Assembly: GCA_018241685.1 (NCBI GenBank)
Contig: JAFEDJ010000022.1
Location: 1 to 64,000 of the forward strand
Reading direction: 5' to 3'
Length of the DNA: 64,000 nt
DNA from: Pseudomonadota bacterium
Lineage (GTDB): Bacteria; Pseudomonadota; Gammaproteobacteria; Burkholderiales; Rhodocyclaceae
Below the pieces are notes generated by a model. The model worked only from the letters and a program-made list of their open reading frames with translations, did not search any database and was not told where the DNA came from. Below are positions 27,489-39,251 of this stretch, in pieces (position 1 is the stretch's first letter; each line of letters opens with the position of its first letter). The position numbers and the translations under genes were made by a program.

Positions 27489-28352
27489 ATGGCCGATAAC
27501 GATTCCCAGATCGACCTGAAGAAGCGCGCACGTCGCCGCCTGGTGGGGTCTGCTGCGCTGGCCTTGGCCGCGGTGATCGTCCTGCCAATGGTGATGGACC
27601 ACGAGCCGCGACAAACGGTGCCCGATGTGCAGATCCGCCTTCCGAGTCAGGAGGGGGGTAATTTCACGTCGCGGGTGATTACCGGCAAGGCGCCGGCGCC
27701 GTCCCAGCCCGTGGCGGGTACGGTTGCCGAAGAGACGATTGTGCCGGAGGTGGACGACGGGGCGCACCACAAGGATGACGCCGACATGCCCCCCCCGCTG
27801 TTGAAGCCCGGGCAGGAACTGCTCCCGCCGTCCAAGCTCAAGAAAGAGGCGGTCAAGACGGACCCGAAGCCCGAGCCGCCCAAGAAAGCGGAAGTCAGGT
27901 CCGAGCCTGCCAAAAAGCCGGAACCCAAACTCGAGCCACCAAAGAAGGTGGATGCCAAGCCCGATGTAAAGAAGCCCGAGGCCAGGCTCGAAGCCAAGTC
28001 CGATCCCAAGCAGAAGGAAAGGGAGCGGGAAAAGGAAAAAGAGAAGGCTGAGGCTGACAAGGCCCATGCCGACGCCGAGCGCGCCAAGGCCCTGTTGAGT
28101 GGTGCTGCGCCCAAGGAACCGAACGCGGGCGGAGCCCACGTCGTATCGCTCGGCGCGTATCGCGAAGCAGCGAACGTGACAAGTCTGCGCGCCAAGTTGA
28201 AGGCGGAAGGCTACGCTTCATATGTGGAGCCGTTGGGTGACAAGATCAGGGTCCGCGCGGGCCCTTTTCCCAACAAGGCGGCTGCCGACAAGGCGGCTGC
28301 CCGGATCAGCAAGATCCTTGGGGTGCCGGCTTCCGTGGCGTCCAAACCCTGA
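27489..28352 (+). CDS. SPOR-domain membrane protein (DedD/FtsN-like)
   Basis: 287 residues from ATG 27489 (MADNDSQIDLKKRARRRLVG). A short cytoplasmic part, one transmembrane helix (about 20-36), a long low-complexity periplasmic linker rich in Pro/Lys/Glu with KPEPPKK-type repeats (about 110-195), and a C-terminal SPOR domain (about 215-285: VVSLGAYREAANVTSLRAKL, then GDKIRVRAGPF). SPOR domains bind denuded septal peptidoglycan, so a cell-division role is likely. The position between folC and cvpA is the usual place of dedD. Confidence 0.9.
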   Translation: MADNDSQIDLKKRARRRLVGSAALALAAVIVLPMVMDHEPRQTVPDVQIRLPSQEGGNFTSRVITGKAPAPSQPVAGTVAEETIVPEVDDGAHHKDDADMPPPLLKPGQELLPPSKLKKEAVKTDPKPEPPKKAEVRSEPAKKPEPKLEPPKKVDAKPDVKKPEARLEAKSDPKQKEREREKEKEKAEADKAHADAERAKALLSGAAPKEPNAGGAHVVSLGAYREAANVTSLRAKLKAEGYASYVEPLGDKIRVRAGPFPNKAAADKAAARISKILGVPASVASKP

Positions 28353-28364
28353 TGTGCAATTCCT

Positions 28365-28856
28365 TTGAACGGGTTTGATTATTTCCTGTTGGCCGTCGTG
28401 GGCGTGTCGGCAGTTTTGGGTTTTTGGCGGGGCCTGCTTTCGGAGTTGGTGGCGCTGTGTGCGTGGGTGCTGGCCTTCCTGGCGGCCAAGACCCTGACCG
28501 CCAGCGTGCAGCCTTTCGTGGCGCTCCTGGTGAAGGAGCCGGTGTTGCAGGTACCGGCGGCATTTATTTCGATTTTTGTGGTCGTCCTGATTCTGGTGGC
28601 GATCCTGCGCTGGGCCCTGGGTGAACTCGTGAGAGCGGCAGGGCTGGGCTTCGCGGATCGTTTCCTCGGTGCATGCTTCGGTGCAGTCCGAGGTGGCGTG
28701 ATTGTGTTTGCAGTGGCGTTGCTCGTCGGCCTCGGCGGCTTCGCCGGAAGCCGGTGGTGGCAGGAGGCGAGTTTCTCTGCGCCCCTCGAAGCCGCTGCGC
28801 TGGCTTCCAAACCGTGGCTCCCCGAGCTTCTGGCAAAGAGACTTAGATACCGATAG
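28365..28856 (+). CDS. cvpA: CvpA-family membrane protein
   Basis: 163 residues read from TTG 28365 ([20 protein letters not shown]), with no ATG available near the conserved N-terminus. Four hydrophobic segments: about 5-20, 25-45, 63-83 and 103-125. [19 protein letters not shown] is the typical CvpA core. E. coli CvpA is needed for colicin V production and envelope tolerance, and it precedes purF there too. The ribosome-binding site is poor, so the start is uncertain. Confidence 0.88.
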   Translation: MNGFDYFLLAVVGVSAVLGFWRGLLSELVALCAWVLAFLAAKTLTASVQPFVALLVKEPVLQVPAAFISIFVVVLILVAILRWALGELVRAAGLGFADRFLGACFGAVRGGVIVFAVALLVGLGGFAGSRWWQEASFSAPLEAAALASKPWLPELLAKRLRYR

Positions 28857-28866
28857 GTGGTTTGAA

Positions 28867-30396
28867 ATGTGTGGCATTCTGGGCGTAGTAGCGACAACCC
28901 CCGTCAATCAGCTCCTTTATGATGGCCTGCAGGTGCTTCAGCACCGTGGCCAGGACGCAGCGGGTATCGCCACTGCGGAAGGTGGGCGATTTCACATGCA
29001 CAAGGCGTCGGGCCTCGTGCGCGACGTGTTCCGGACCCGGAACATGCGGGATCTGCCCGGCAACATGGGTATCGCCCATGTTCGATATCCGACTGCCGGT
29101 TCGGCCTCGGCCGCTGCAGAGGCTCAGCCTTTCTACGTGAACTCGCCCTTCGGCATCATGTTGGCCCACAACGGCAACCTGACCAATGCGGAAGAGTTGC
29201 AGAAGGAAATGTTCCTGTCCGATCTGCGGCACATCAACACCAACTCCGATTCGGAAGTGTTGCTCAACGTGCTGGCCCACGAACTGCAGGCGGCTGCCAA
29301 GAGCTTCCGCCTGGATGAGGAGACCGTCTTCGACGCCGTGGCCGGCGTGCATCGCCGTTGCCGCGGCGCCTATGCCACGGTGGCTATGATCTCCGGTACC
29401 GGCCTGCTGGCTTTCCGTGACCCCTACGGGATCCGCCCGCTGGTCATCGGCCGTAACGACACGCCGAACGGCGTCGAGTGGCTGATTGCCTCCGAGAGCG
29501 TAGCGCTGGATGTTATGGGCTTCAAGCTGGTGCGGGACGTGGCGCCGGGCGAGGCGATCCTCATCGACACCGAAGGGCGTTTCCATAGTCGGCAGTGTGC
29601 GACCCACACCGTGCACGCTCCCTGTATGTTCGAGTTCGTGTACCTGGCTCGTCCAGACTCGTTGATCGACGGTATCTCGGTTTACGACGCGCGTATCAAC
29701 ATGGGCAGCTCCTTGGCCAAGAAGCTGCGCGAGACTCTGCCGCATCTGAAGATCGACGTGGTCATCCCAATCCCCGACTCCAGCCGTCCGTCGGCGATGG
29801 AAATGGCCCATCGCCTGAATGTGCCGTATCGCGAAGGTTTCGTGAAGAACCGCTACATCGGCCGGACCTTCATCATGCCTGGGCAGGCGATCCGCAAGAA
29901 GTCGGTGCGCCAGAAGCTCAATACCATTCACCAGGAGTTCAAGGGCAAGGCCGTGCTGCTGGTGGACGATTCCATCGTACGTGGCACCACCAGCCGCGAG
30001 ATCGTACAGATGGCGCGGGATGCCGGGGCGACCAAGGTGTACATGGCTTCTGCGGCGCCCCCGGTGCGCTATGCGAACGTCTATGGCATCGACATGCCGA
30101 CCAAGGCCGAGTTGATCGCCAGCGACCGTACCGAAGCGGAGATCTGTGCAGAGATCGGCGCCGATGCACTGATCTACCAGGATCTGGAAGACCTAAAGGA
30201 TGCGGTGAAGGCGCTGAATCCGGCGGTTTCCGTCTTCGAAACCTCCTGTTTCGATGGCACTTACGTAACTGGCGACGTAACCCAGGAGTACCTGAGCGGC
30301 ATCGAAAACCAGCGTAGTGGTGCTGCGGGCAAGCCGGCCGGTGAAGAAGGTGGTGGCCAGATGGACCTCAACCTGATCTCCCGCAGCGAAAGCTGA
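28867..30396 (+). CDS. purF: Amidophosphoribosyltransferase
   Basis: First committed step of purine synthesis: PRPP plus glutamine gives phosphoribosylamine. 509 residues from ATG 28867, so Cys2 (MCGILGVV) becomes the N-terminal nucleophile without a propeptide. The glutaminase domain covers about 2-235 ([21 protein letters not shown]). The PRTase domain follows with [18 protein letters not shown] as the PRPP motif and [12 protein letters not shown] as the flexible loop. A longer frame upstream runs through cvpA and is not real. metZ, which often follows purF in betaproteobacteria, is absent here. Confidence 0.97.
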   Translation: MCGILGVVATTPVNQLLYDGLQVLQHRGQDAAGIATAEGGRFHMHKASGLVRDVFRTRNMRDLPGNMGIAHVRYPTAGSASAAAEAQPFYVNSPFGIMLAHNGNLTNAEELQKEMFLSDLRHINTNSDSEVLLNVLAHELQAAAKSFRLDEETVFDAVAGVHRRCRGAYATVAMISGTGLLAFRDPYGIRPLVIGRNDTPNGVEWLIASESVALDVMGFKLVRDVAPGEAILIDTEGRFHSRQCATHTVHAPCMFEFVYLARPDSLIDGISVYDARINMGSSLAKKLRETLPHLKIDVVIPIPDSSRPSAMEMAHRLNVPYREGFVKNRYIGRTFIMPGQAIRKKSVRQKLNTIHQEFKGKAVLLVDDSIVRGTTSREIVQMARDAGATKVYMASAAPPVRYANVYGIDMPTKAELIASDRTEAEICAEIGADALIYQDLEDLKDAVKALNPAVSVFETSCFDGTYVTGDVTQEYLSGIENQRSGAAGKPAGEEGGGQMDLNLISRSES

Positions 30397-30406
30397 TAAT
30401 GAACCC

Positions 30407-30449
30407 GGTGGGTGATCTGGATGCCACGCCGGCATGTCCAGCACCCACC
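30407..30449. terminator. Long two-part hairpin between convergent purF and lpxH
   Basis: Outer stem GGTGGGT (30407-30413) and ACCCACC (30443-30449). Inner stem CTGGA/TCCAG continues into TGCC/GGCA around ACGCC. It lies 10 bases after the purF stop in a 147-base gap between convergent genes. No T tract follows on either strand, so it may act as a Rho-assisted or mRNA-stabilising end. Confidence 0.5.
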
Positions 30450-30543
30450 AACCTTGGTCGTCTCGTTGCAAGCACGTGGGGCCACAGGGGCGTGAAAGTC
30501 TGCTAGGGCCGGCGCTGGTCTAAGCGCGCGGCTGTCAGTCAGC

Positions 30544-31278
30544 TCACAGAGGCTGGCGGGAGAGTTTCCCGTCTGCCCATGTCAGTACTTCTCCAGAGGC
30601 CCGTTCGGCCTCGACTCTCCAGTCAGCCAGCACCCAGCGTTCGCAGTGGTGTCCGTCCACTTCGATCTGGTGGACCGCCGGTCTATGGGTGTGCCCGTGA
30701 ATCAGCAACGGGAAGCCGTGCTCGCGCAGCAGTGCCGCAACCGTATCGCCATTGACATCCATGATCGCCGCATCCTTCTCGGACTTGGCGGTCTCACTCT
30801 TCATGCGCGCGCCGGCGATGATCTGCTTACGGACGGCCAGTGGCTGGGCCAGGAACTGGGTTTGCCAGGCCGGGTTGCGCACCTGGGTGCGGAAGGCTTG
30901 GTAGGCGAGATCGTCGGTGCACAGGCTGTCGCCGTGACACAGCAGGGTGCGTTGGTCGCCCAACTGGATCAGCGTCGGTTCATCGAGGATATGCAGGCGT
31001 GCGCGGGTCGCGAATTTGCTGCCCAGCAGAAAGTCACGGTTGCCTGCCATGAAGTGGACCTTGCAGCCACCTTCGGCAAAGACGGCGAGTACTTCGGCAA
31101 CGCCGTGGTTGAGCGGGTCGTCCAGATCGTCATCGCCGGCCCAGTATTCGAACAGATCACCGAGTATGTACAGGCTGTCGGCTGCCTGGGCGGGGCCGGC
31201 CAGGTAATGTTCGAACAGGGCGGTGAGTTCAGGGCGATCAGCGCTCAGGTGCAGATCGGAGATGAAATGGATTTGCAT
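30544..31278 (-). CDS. lpxH: UDP-2,3-diacylglucosamine diphosphatase
   Basis: Hydrolyses UDP-2,3-diacylglucosamine to lipid X in lipid A synthesis, at the inner membrane. 244 residues. Calcineurin-like metallophosphatase motifs: ISDLHLS (start), LGDLFEYWAGDDD, MAGNRDFLLG, CHGDSLCTDD and LIHGHTHRPAVH. The DxH, GDxxD, GNRD and GHTH series is complete. It is the last gene of a minus-strand group with two cyclophilins and a TPR protein. Confidence 0.95.
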   Translation of the reverse strand: MQIHFISDLHLSADRPELTALFEHYLAGPAQAADSLYILGDLFEYWAGDDDLDDPLNHGVAEVLAVFAEGGCKVHFMAGNRDFLLGSKFATRARLHILDEPTLIQLGDQRTLLCHGDSLCTDDLAYQAFRTQVRNPAWQTQFLAQPLAVRKQIIAGARMKSETAKSEKDAAIMDVNGDTVAALLREHGFPLLIHGHTHRPAVHQIEVDGHHCERWVLADWRVEAERASGEVLTWADGKLSRQPL

Positions 31279-31299
31279 GGTGCTGGTCGCCCTGGAGCC

Positions 31300-31794
31300 T
31301 TAGATGACTTCGGCGCGGGCGATGACCACGTCTTCCTTCGGCACGTCCTGGTGGAAGCCGGCGGAGCCGGTCTTGACACCCTTGATCTTCTCTACGACGT
31401 CGAGGCCCTCGGTGACGCGGCCAAAGACACAGTAGCCCCAGCCCTGGATGTCGGGGGAACGGTAGTTGAGGAAGTCGTTGTCACCCACGTTGATGAAGAA
31501 CTGGGCCGTGGCGGAGTGCGGATCCTGCGTCCGAGCCATGGCGATGGTGCCGATTTCGTTCTTCAGACCGTTGTCGGCTTCGTTCTTGATCGGTGCCTGG
31601 GTAGCCTTCTGCTTCATGCCCGGCTCAAAGCCGCCGCCCTGGATCATGAAACCGTTGATCACGCGGTGGAAGATCGTGTTGTCGTAGTGGCCGGCTTCCA
31701 CGTAGGCGAGGAAGTTCTTGACGGTTTCGGGGGCCTTTTCGGCGTCCAGTTCGAGGACGATGTCGCCGTGGTTGGTGCTGAGTTTGACAGCCAT
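31300..31794 (-). CDS. ppiB: Cytoplasmic peptidyl-prolyl isomerase (cyclophilin B)
   Basis: 164 residues with no signal peptide. The cyclophilin core is clear: [19 protein letters not shown] contains the catalytic Arg, and [28 protein letters not shown] is the substrate-binding region. It lies 21 bases upstream of lpxH and just downstream of the exported paralogue ppiA. The ppiB-lpxH pairing is also seen in E. coli. Confidence 0.95.
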   Translation of the reverse strand: MAVKLSTNHGDIVLELDAEKAPETVKNFLAYVEAGHYDNTIFHRVINGFMIQGGGFEPGMKQKATQAPIKNEADNGLKNEIGTIAMARTQDPHSATAQFFINVGDNDFLNYRSPDIQGWGYCVFGRVTEGLDVVEKIKGVKTGSAGFHQDVPKEDVVIARAEVI

Positions 31795-31821
31795 GAGTGC
31801 TCCTGTTGGTTGGTGTGGGGT

Positions 31822-32391
31822 TTACTTGCCAGCCTGCTCGGGCAGTTGCCGGACAGACTGGATGGTGACAGGCGTGGCCGGGACATTCTGGTGGAAGCCC
31901 CGATTGGCGGTGGGCACTTTGCCGATCTTGCGAACGACGTCCATGCCGTTGGTGACCTTGCCGAAGACGGCATAGCCGGCGCCGTCAGGCGACGGGTAGT
32001 TCAGGGGGCGGTTATCTTCGAGGTTGATGAAGAACTGCGCGGTGGCGGAGTTCGGATCCTGGGTGCGGGCCATGGCAATGGTGCCGGCGTCGTTCTTGAG
32101 GCCGTTGCGGGCTTCATTCGGGATCGGCGCACGGGTGGCTTTTTCTTCCATGCGGGTATTCATGCCGCCGCCCTGGATCATGAAGCCATCGATGACGCGG
32201 TGGAAGATCAGTCCGTCGTAAAAGCCGCTTTTCACGTACTCGAGGAAGTTGGCCACCGTTTTGGGGGCCTTTTCCGGGTAGAGCTCGAGCACGATGGTGC
32301 CTTCGCTGGTTTTCATCTCGACCTGAGGATTGGCGGCCAGGGCGAACAGGCTATGGCCAGCGAGCGCGAGGGCCAAGAGGGCTTTCTTCAT
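31822..32391 (-). CDS. ppiA: Periplasmic peptidyl-prolyl isomerase (cyclophilin A)
   Basis: 189 residues. The signal peptide [19 protein letters not shown] is followed by [11 protein letters not shown]. Core motifs [19 protein letters not shown] and [23 protein letters not shown] match ppiB closely, so the pair looks like a tandem duplication with one copy exported. Its ATG overlaps the stop of the upstream TPR gene by 4 bases. Confidence 0.93.
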   Translation of the reverse strand: MKKALLALALAGHSLFALAANPQVEMKTSEGTIVLELYPEKAPKTVANFLEYVKSGFYDGLIFHRVIDGFMIQGGGMNTRMEEKATRAPIPNEARNGLKNDAGTIAMARTQDPNSATAQFFINLEDNRPLNYPSPDGAGYAVFGKVTNGMDVVRKIGKVPTANRGFHQNVPATPVTIQSVRQLPEQAGK

Positions 32392-32990
32392 TGGGTGTCC
32401 TTGGGAGCAGTGATGGGCGGGGCGGGGCGAGTGGGCAAGGTTGCAGGTGTCGTGGCCAGAGGAGAGGGCGCGATGGCTTTGGCGGGCGAGATACTCGTGA
32501 TCTCGCGGATGATCGATACTTTGTGTCGAGCCGCTGCGTTGGAAGGATCCAGGGATTGTGCTTTGTCGTAGGCTTGGCCGGCCAGCCCTGCGTAGACGTC
32601 GCCGAGGTTTTCGTGGGCGGTAGCATAGCCGGGACGCAGCCGGATGGCTGCTTCCAGCGCAAGGCGTGCCTTGTCGTACTGCTTTTGCTTGGCATGCAGG
32701 ACCGCCAGATTGTTATACGGCTCAGGCAGGTCGGGATAGTCTTCAGTGAGTTTCTGGAAAACGGCTATCGCGTCGGCGTTGCGGTTGAGTTCGGCGAGGG
32801 CAATCCCCTTCAGAAAACGTAGCTGCGCATCTTGTGGCTTGCTTGCCAGCAGCGCGTCGGTGCGTTCAGCAACACGTGCGAACTTTCCTTGGGAGAGTAG
32901 GCCCTGCAGGTCTTGCACGGATTCGGCCTTGACCGAGCTGCACACCAGGATGTGGAGGAGCAGGGCGGCGGCCAGGGCTCGTTTTGACAT
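32388..32990 (-). CDS. Exported TPR-repeat protein
   Basis: 200 residues with an N-terminal signal peptide ([22 protein letters not shown]; a Cys lies near the cleavage region but not in a good lipobox). Three TPR-like repeats follow between about 35 and 150 ([58 protein letters not shown]). The tail is Pro/Ala/Thr-rich. It is the first gene of the minus-strand group and overlaps ppiA, so it may act with the periplasmic cyclophilin. The partner is unknown. Confidence 0.85.
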   Translation of the reverse strand: MSKRALAAALLLHILVCSSVKAESVQDLQGLLSQGKFARVAERTDALLASKPQDAQLRFLKGIALAELNRNADAIAVFQKLTEDYPDLPEPYNNLAVLHAKQKQYDKARLALEAAIRLRPGYATAHENLGDVYAGLAGQAYDKAQSLDPSNAAARHKVSIIREITSISPAKAIAPSPLATTPATLPTRPAPPITAPKDTQ

Positions 32991-33215
32991 GTGTTATGAT
33001 CAGGGCCCGTGCGTAAGGCACGCAGGCGTTGTGGCAGGAGCGGTTCAGCTACAAGCGCGGCATTTTACCAAGAAGCGTAGTTGCCGACCATGAGCCCCCT
33101 CATGGCCCAGGTTCAAGGGTTTTTCCTTTCGATTTTGGCAAGGTCTGTTTGCCTGCCATTGGCGGCGTGATGCCGTTCTCATTTTCAATCGGCTTTCTGG
33201 CTAGCGATTTCCCCC

Positions 33216-34598
33216 ATGTTGAAACTTCATAACTCCCTTTCACGCAAGAAGGAGCAGTTCAGCCCCATCGAACCTGGCAAGGTCCGCATGTATGTTTGCG
33301 GAATGACGGTTTATGACTACTGCCACCTGGGGCATGCGCGCGTTATGGTGGTGTTCGACATGGTGGCGCGCTGGTTGCGCTCAAGCGGTTACGCCGTGAC
33401 CTATGTGCGCAACATCACCGACATCGACGACAAGATCATCAAGCGTGCGCAGGAAAACGGGGAGAGCATCCGGGCCCTGACGGACCGCTTCATCGCTGCG
33501 ATGCATGAAGACGCGGATGCACTGGGTGTATTGCGTCCAGACCATGAGCCGCGTGCCACTGAGTTTGTACCGTCCATGCAGCGCCTGATCAGCGATCTGG
33601 AGCGCCACGGCTTGGCCTATCAGGCCGCCAATGCGGATGTGTGCTATTCGGTGCGCAAATTCGATGGCTACGGCAAGTTGTCCGGCAAGTCCCTAGACGA
33701 ACTGCGCGCCGGCGAGCGGGTCGAAGTCGCGGGGGGCAAACACGATCCACTCGATTTCGTGCTGTGGAAGCATGCGCGTGCCGAGGAGCCGGAGGAGGTA
33801 AAGTGGGATTCTCCATGGGGACCTGGCCGCCCGGGCTGGCACATCGAGTGCTCGGCGATGAGCTCCGAGTTACTTGGCGATCACTTCGATATCCACGGCG
33901 GCGGCGCTGACCTGCAGTTCCCTCACCATGAGAACGAGATTGCCCAGAGTGAGGGGGCACATCAATGTTCCTTCGTCAATTACTGGATGCACAACGGGTT
34001 CGTTCGGGTGGACGACGAGAAGATGTCGAAGAGCCTCGGCAACTTCTTCACCATTCGCGATGTGCTCAAGGACTACGCGCCGGAAGTAGTGCGCTTCTTC
34101 ATCCTGCGGGCCCACTACCGTAGCCCGCTCAATTACTCGGATGCTCATCTGGAAGATGCCCGCAGTGCGCTGTCGCGCTTGTACACGGCGCTGCGCAATG
34201 TTCCGGCGGCGGATGCGGCCGAGATCGATTGGGCTACGCCGGCCGCAGCGCGCTTTAAGTCGGCCATGGACGATGACTTCAACACGGCGGAAGCTCTGTC
34301 GGTGTTGTTTGACCTGGCTAACGAGGTGAATCGGTCCCGGTCGGCGGAGGCTGCGGCCGAACTCAAGGCCCTGGGCGGCGTGCTGGGGCTGCTGGAGCAG
34401 GATCCAACGGCCTTCCTGCAGGCCGGCATCGAGGGTGATGAAGGGGACGCGACAGTGATCGAGGAGAAGATCGCGGCGCGGATCGCGGCCAAAAAGGCAA
34501 AGAACTTTGCCGACGCGGACCGGATCCGGGCCGAACTGCTTGCGGACGGAATCGTTCTCGAAGACACGCCCCAGGGAACGATCTGGCGGCGTGCCTGA
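33216..34598 (+). CDS. cysS: Cysteinyl-tRNA synthetase
   Basis: Class I aminoacyl-tRNA synthetase, 460 residues. Zinc/cysteine-binding [16 protein letters not shown] includes the HIGH-like HLGH. Further zinc ligands are in [13 protein letters not shown] and [13 protein letters not shown]. The KMSKS loop is present exactly ([13 protein letters not shown]) at about 269-273. The C-terminal DALR-type domain ends with [16 protein letters not shown]. It is divergent from the TPR-ppiA-ppiB-lpxH group across a 225-base gap. Confidence 0.97.
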   Translation: MLKLHNSLSRKKEQFSPIEPGKVRMYVCGMTVYDYCHLGHARVMVVFDMVARWLRSSGYAVTYVRNITDIDDKIIKRAQENGESIRALTDRFIAAMHEDADALGVLRPDHEPRATEFVPSMQRLISDLERHGLAYQAANADVCYSVRKFDGYGKLSGKSLDELRAGERVEVAGGKHDPLDFVLWKHARAEEPEEVKWDSPWGPGRPGWHIECSAMSSELLGDHFDIHGGGADLQFPHHENEIAQSEGAHQCSFVNYWMHNGFVRVDDEKMSKSLGNFFTIRDVLKDYAPEVVRFFILRAHYRSPLNYSDAHLEDARSALSRLYTALRNVPAADAAEIDWATPAAARFKSAMDDDFNTAEALSVLFDLANEVNRSRSAEAAAELKALGGVLGLLEQDPTAFLQAGIEGDEGDATVIEEKIAARIAAKKAKNFADADRIRAELLADGIVLEDTPQGTIWRRA

Positions 34599-34633
34599 TC
34601 CTCTACATACCGCTTCCGGCGGGGTCCATTGAA

Positions 34634-34668
34634 AAGGCCCCGGGAACCCGTCAGGTTCCCGGGGCCTT
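34634..34668. terminator. Bidirectional terminator between cysS and the substrate-binding protein gene
   Basis: A perfect 15-bp stem, AAGGCCCCGGGAACC (34634-34648) and GGTTCCCGGGGCCTT (34654-34668) with loop CGTCA. Reading the minus strand, TTTTC follows, making it a good terminator for the leftward gene. On the plus strand the tail is only TTCAAGTTT. The two genes converge here. Confidence 0.85.
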
Positions 34669-34697
34669 CAAGTTTGTGGGGCCGTGGAGTCGGGCGC

Positions 34698-35861
34698 TCA
34701 GTGCAGGACGCGGCCGTCGCGGCCTAGTACCGTCAGGTCGACGAAGCGCGATCCATTGTGGCTGCTGGGGGTGTAGCTGACCCTATAGCCGCCGACATCG
34801 ATGTTGCCGCTTTCGAGAACCGAAACCAGTTTTTCCCGGCTGGGCTCCTTGCCGCTTTTCTTCAAGGCTTCGCCGACCACTTTGGCGTTGATGTAGCCCT
34901 CGATGCCGTAATAGCTGTAGTTGCCGTGTTTTGCGAAGGCCTGTAGTGCCTTCTGATATTCCTTGACGACGGGCACGGTGTCGTTCCAGGGGTAGGGCAT
35001 GACTTGGGAAATACCGATGCCGTGTGCGTCCTTGGCCCCCAGTTCGTTTACCAAAAGATCGGCACCGATGGGGGATAGCGTCGAGAACTGGGGCATCTGC
35101 CCGGCCTTGCGCATTTGCCGGATGAACTCGGCGCTGGGCTTGTAAAGAGTCGCCATGATGACGGCCTGGGGATCGGCCTTGGAGATCTGGGCGACGGCGG
35201 GACCGACATCGAGTGAGTTGCGTTCGATCGAGCCGACGGCGACCGGCTTCAGCTTGTGGTGGGCCAGCGTGGCGGTCACACCTTCCAGCCCCGACTTGCC
35301 GAATCCATCGTTCTGGTAGAACACCGCGATGTTGGTGATCCCCAGACCGACGAGGTGATTGACGATGGCCTCCGTTTCGTCAGCATAGCTGGCCCGCAGG
35401 TGGAACATGTAGCGATTGACCGGGCTACGTAGGCTACCGGCGCCGCTGATGGTGCCGACGAGGGGCACTTTGGCTTCGCTGAACACCTTCATCGCCTCTG
35501 TTGTCGGGGAAGACCCATAGAAGGCCATCAGTGCGAAGACCTTGTGCTCGTTGATGAGCTTACGGGTATTGGCGACGGCCTTGTCGGTTTCGTAACCGTC
35601 GTCGAGGGTGACCAACTCTACCTTGCGGCCATTGATGCCGCCAGTGGCGTTCAGCTGTGCGAAATAGGCCAGGGCGCCTTCCTTCATCTCCTTGCCATAG
35701 GCCCCGTTGGGACCACTGAAAGGGGCGGACATGCCCAGCGTGATGGTGGTGTCTCCTACGCCTGGATCGGCCGCCTGGGCCGGTGTGCCTGACGCCAGCA
35801 TCAAGCCGGCGCCAATACAGGTGATCAGTTTTCTTATGGTGTGGAAGGGCATCATTGTCAT
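34698..35861 (-). CDS. Periplasmic substrate-binding protein, LivK/branched-chain amino-acid type
   Basis: 387 residues with a signal peptide ending near TPAQAADPG. Type I periplasmic-binding fold: ITLGMSAPFSGPNGAYGKEMKEGALAYF is the typical opening, NGRKVELVTLDDGYETDKAVAN follows, and SGAGSLRSPVNRYMFHLRASY lies in the ligand cleft region. This family delivers branched-chain amino acids, amides or aromatic acids to ABC transporters. No permease or ATPase genes are nearby, so it is an orphan and the ligand is unknown. Confidence 0.88.
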   Translation of the reverse strand: MTMMPFHTIRKLITCIGAGLMLASGTPAQAADPGVGDTTITLGMSAPFSGPNGAYGKEMKEGALAYFAQLNATGGINGRKVELVTLDDGYETDKAVANTRKLINEHKVFALMAFYGSSPTTEAMKVFSEAKVPLVGTISGAGSLRSPVNRYMFHLRASYADETEAIVNHLVGLGITNIAVFYQNDGFGKSGLEGVTATLAHHKLKPVAVGSIERNSLDVGPAVAQISKADPQAVIMATLYKPSAEFIRQMRKAGQMPQFSTLSPIGADLLVNELGAKDAHGIGISQVMPYPWNDTVPVVKEYQKALQAFAKHGNYSYYGIEGYINAKVVGEALKKSGKEPSREKLVSVLESGNIDVGGYRVSYTPSSHNGSRFVDLTVLGRDGRVLH

Positions 35862-35901
35862 TATTTTTTGTTAATCAAATCGGAGCCGGCCACGAGTATA
35901 G

Positions 35902-35959
35902 GACAAAAAAAATGCCTTTCGGAAAGCGCACGGGCCGACGTTGAAACAACGTCGGCCCG
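35902..35959 (-). terminator. Terminator region after dnaJ
   Basis: On the minus strand, after the dnaJ stop there is a perfect 13-bp stem, CGGGCCGACGTTG with CAACGTCGGCCCG (35931-35943 and 35947-35959, 3-base loop). A short second hairpin (GCTTTCC/GAAAGGC, about 35914-35928) follows, then eight T (complement of A run 35905-35912). This makes a strong end for the grpE-dnaK-dnaJ operon. Confidence 0.8.
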
Positions 35960-35988
35960 CGTGTCAGACTGCTGCAGTGCGGCAATTA

Positions 35989-37116
35989 TCAGGCGCCGAA
36001 GAAGTCCTTCACCTTGTCCATCCAGGACTTCGCCTTCGGGTTGTGACGCTCCGCATTGGACGATGCGATCTCATCGAATTCCCGCAGCAGCTCCTTCTGG
36101 CGTTCCGTCAGTTTGACCGGAGTTTCCACTATGACGTGCACCATCAGGTCGCCGGGGGCGTGGCTGCGTACGTTGCGGATGCCCTTGCCGCGCAGGCGGA
36201 AGACCTTGGCGCTCTGGGTTTCGGCCGGAATACGAATGGCCGCTGCACCGTCCAGCGTCGGAATCTCGATCTCGCCGCCCAGCGCCGCCGTCGTGAAGCT
36301 GATCGGCATCTCGCAATGGAGATCGTCGCCATCCCGCTGGAAGACGGGGTGTTGCTTGATGTGGATCTCTACGTAGAGATCGCCGGCGGGGCCACCGTTG
36401 ACGCCGGGCTCGCCATGGCCGCTGTGGCGCAGGCGCATACCGTCGTCGATGCCCGCAGGGATCTTCACTTCCAGGGTCTTCTGGCGCTTGATCCGGCCTG
36501 CGCCGCCGCAGGACGTGCAGGGCTCGGGGATGATGCGGCCGCTGCCGTGGCACTTCGGGCAGGTCTGCTGGATCGAGAAGAAGCCCTGCTGGATACGCAC
36601 CTGACCGGCTCCGCCGCAGGTAGGGCAGGTCTTGGGCTGGGTGCCGGGCTTGGCGCCGCTGCCGTGGCAGCTGTCGCATTCCTCGAGAGCGGGAATGCGA
36701 ATGGTCTTCTCGGCGCCACGGGCGGCTTCCTCGAGGCTGATCTCCAGGTTGTAGCGCAGGTCGGCGCCGCGATAGACGTTGGAGCGCCCGCGTCCGCTAC
36801 CGCCACCGAAGATGTCACCGAAGATGTCGCCGAATGCGTCGGCGAAGCCCTCGAAGCCTTGGCCGCCGCCTCCGCCACCGCCCATGGACGGATCGACGCC
36901 GGCATGGCCGTAGCGGTCGTAGGCGGCGCGCTTGTTGCTGTCGGTGAGGATCTCGTAGGCCTCCTTGACCTCCTTGAACTTCTCCTCGGCTTCCTTGTTG
37001 TCCGGATTGCGGTCCGGGTGGTACTTCATGGCCAGCTTGCGGTAGGCCTTTTTCAATTCATCCTCGGAGGCGTCGCGATTGACGCCGAGGATCTCGTATA
37101 AATCCCGTTTCGCCAT
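35989..37116 (-). CDS. dnaJ: Chaperone protein DnaJ (Hsp40)
   Basis: Co-chaperone that stimulates DnaK ATPase and delivers unfolded clients. 375 residues. J domain at 1-70 with HPD in YHPDRNPD, Gly-rich region around 77-105, four CxxCxGxG zinc motifs at about 140-210 ([32 protein letters not shown]), then the C-terminal substrate-binding domains. Third gene of the grpE-dnaK-dnaJ operon, 105 bases after dnaK. Confidence 0.98.
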   Translation of the reverse strand: MAKRDLYEILGVNRDASEDELKKAYRKLAMKYHPDRNPDNKEAEEKFKEVKEAYEILTDSNKRAAYDRYGHAGVDPSMGGGGGGGQGFEGFADAFGDIFGDIFGGGSGRGRSNVYRGADLRYNLEISLEEAARGAEKTIRIPALEECDSCHGSGAKPGTQPKTCPTCGGAGQVRIQQGFFSIQQTCPKCHGSGRIIPEPCTSCGGAGRIKRQKTLEVKIPAGIDDGMRLRHSGHGEPGVNGGPAGDLYVEIHIKQHPVFQRDGDDLHCEMPISFTTAALGGEIEIPTLDGAAAIRIPAETQSAKVFRLRGKGIRNVRSHAPGDLMVHVIVETPVKLTERQKELLREFDEIASSNAERHNPKAKSWMDKVKDFFGA

Positions 37117-37145
37117 TTTTGGGTGCTCTGGCTATCTTGTGGAAA

Positions 37146-37187
37146 GGCCGAGCCGAGCGGCGCACGGGGCGCCGGCATGGCTCGGCC
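37146..37187 (-). other. Inverted repeat in the dnaK-dnaJ gap
   Basis: GGCCGAGCC (37146-37154) and GGCTCGGCC (37179-37187) form a 9-bp stem with a GC-rich 24-base loop that can fold further. No T tract follows. It may stabilise the upstream dnaK message or set the DnaK:DnaJ ratio. Confidence 0.55.
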
Positions 37188-37221
37188 GGAGCTGTCTATG
37201 CGGCAGTGATGCCGGACAGGC

Positions 37222-39159
<1,938 letters not shown>

Positions 39160-39251
39160 GAGTTTTCCTTCAGTTCGAATTCTGTTTGACATACGCTCCG
39201 ACGAGGTCGGTGCGTTGGCTTGTTACCGATATGGGGATGCCGTCGCCGCTT

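Noticed and set aside
27840..28080. Short repeats resembling a CRISPR or tandem-repeat array
   Set aside because: They encode the KPEPPKK-type linker of the SPOR protein; there are no regular spacers.
30646..32571. 641-codon plus-strand frame opposite lpxH-ppiB-ppiA
   Set aside because: It covers three real minus-strand genes and the translation repeats because ppiA and ppiB are paralogous; no protein family is visible.
33060..33150. Possible tRNA because of GGTTCAAGG near 33110
   Set aside because: No acceptor stem, D arm or anticodon arm can be folded around it.
39160..39251. CIRCE operator in the grpE-dnaK gap
   Set aside because: No TTAGCACTC/GAGTGCTAA inverted repeat is present; only a short CCGAC/GTCGG stem is seen.
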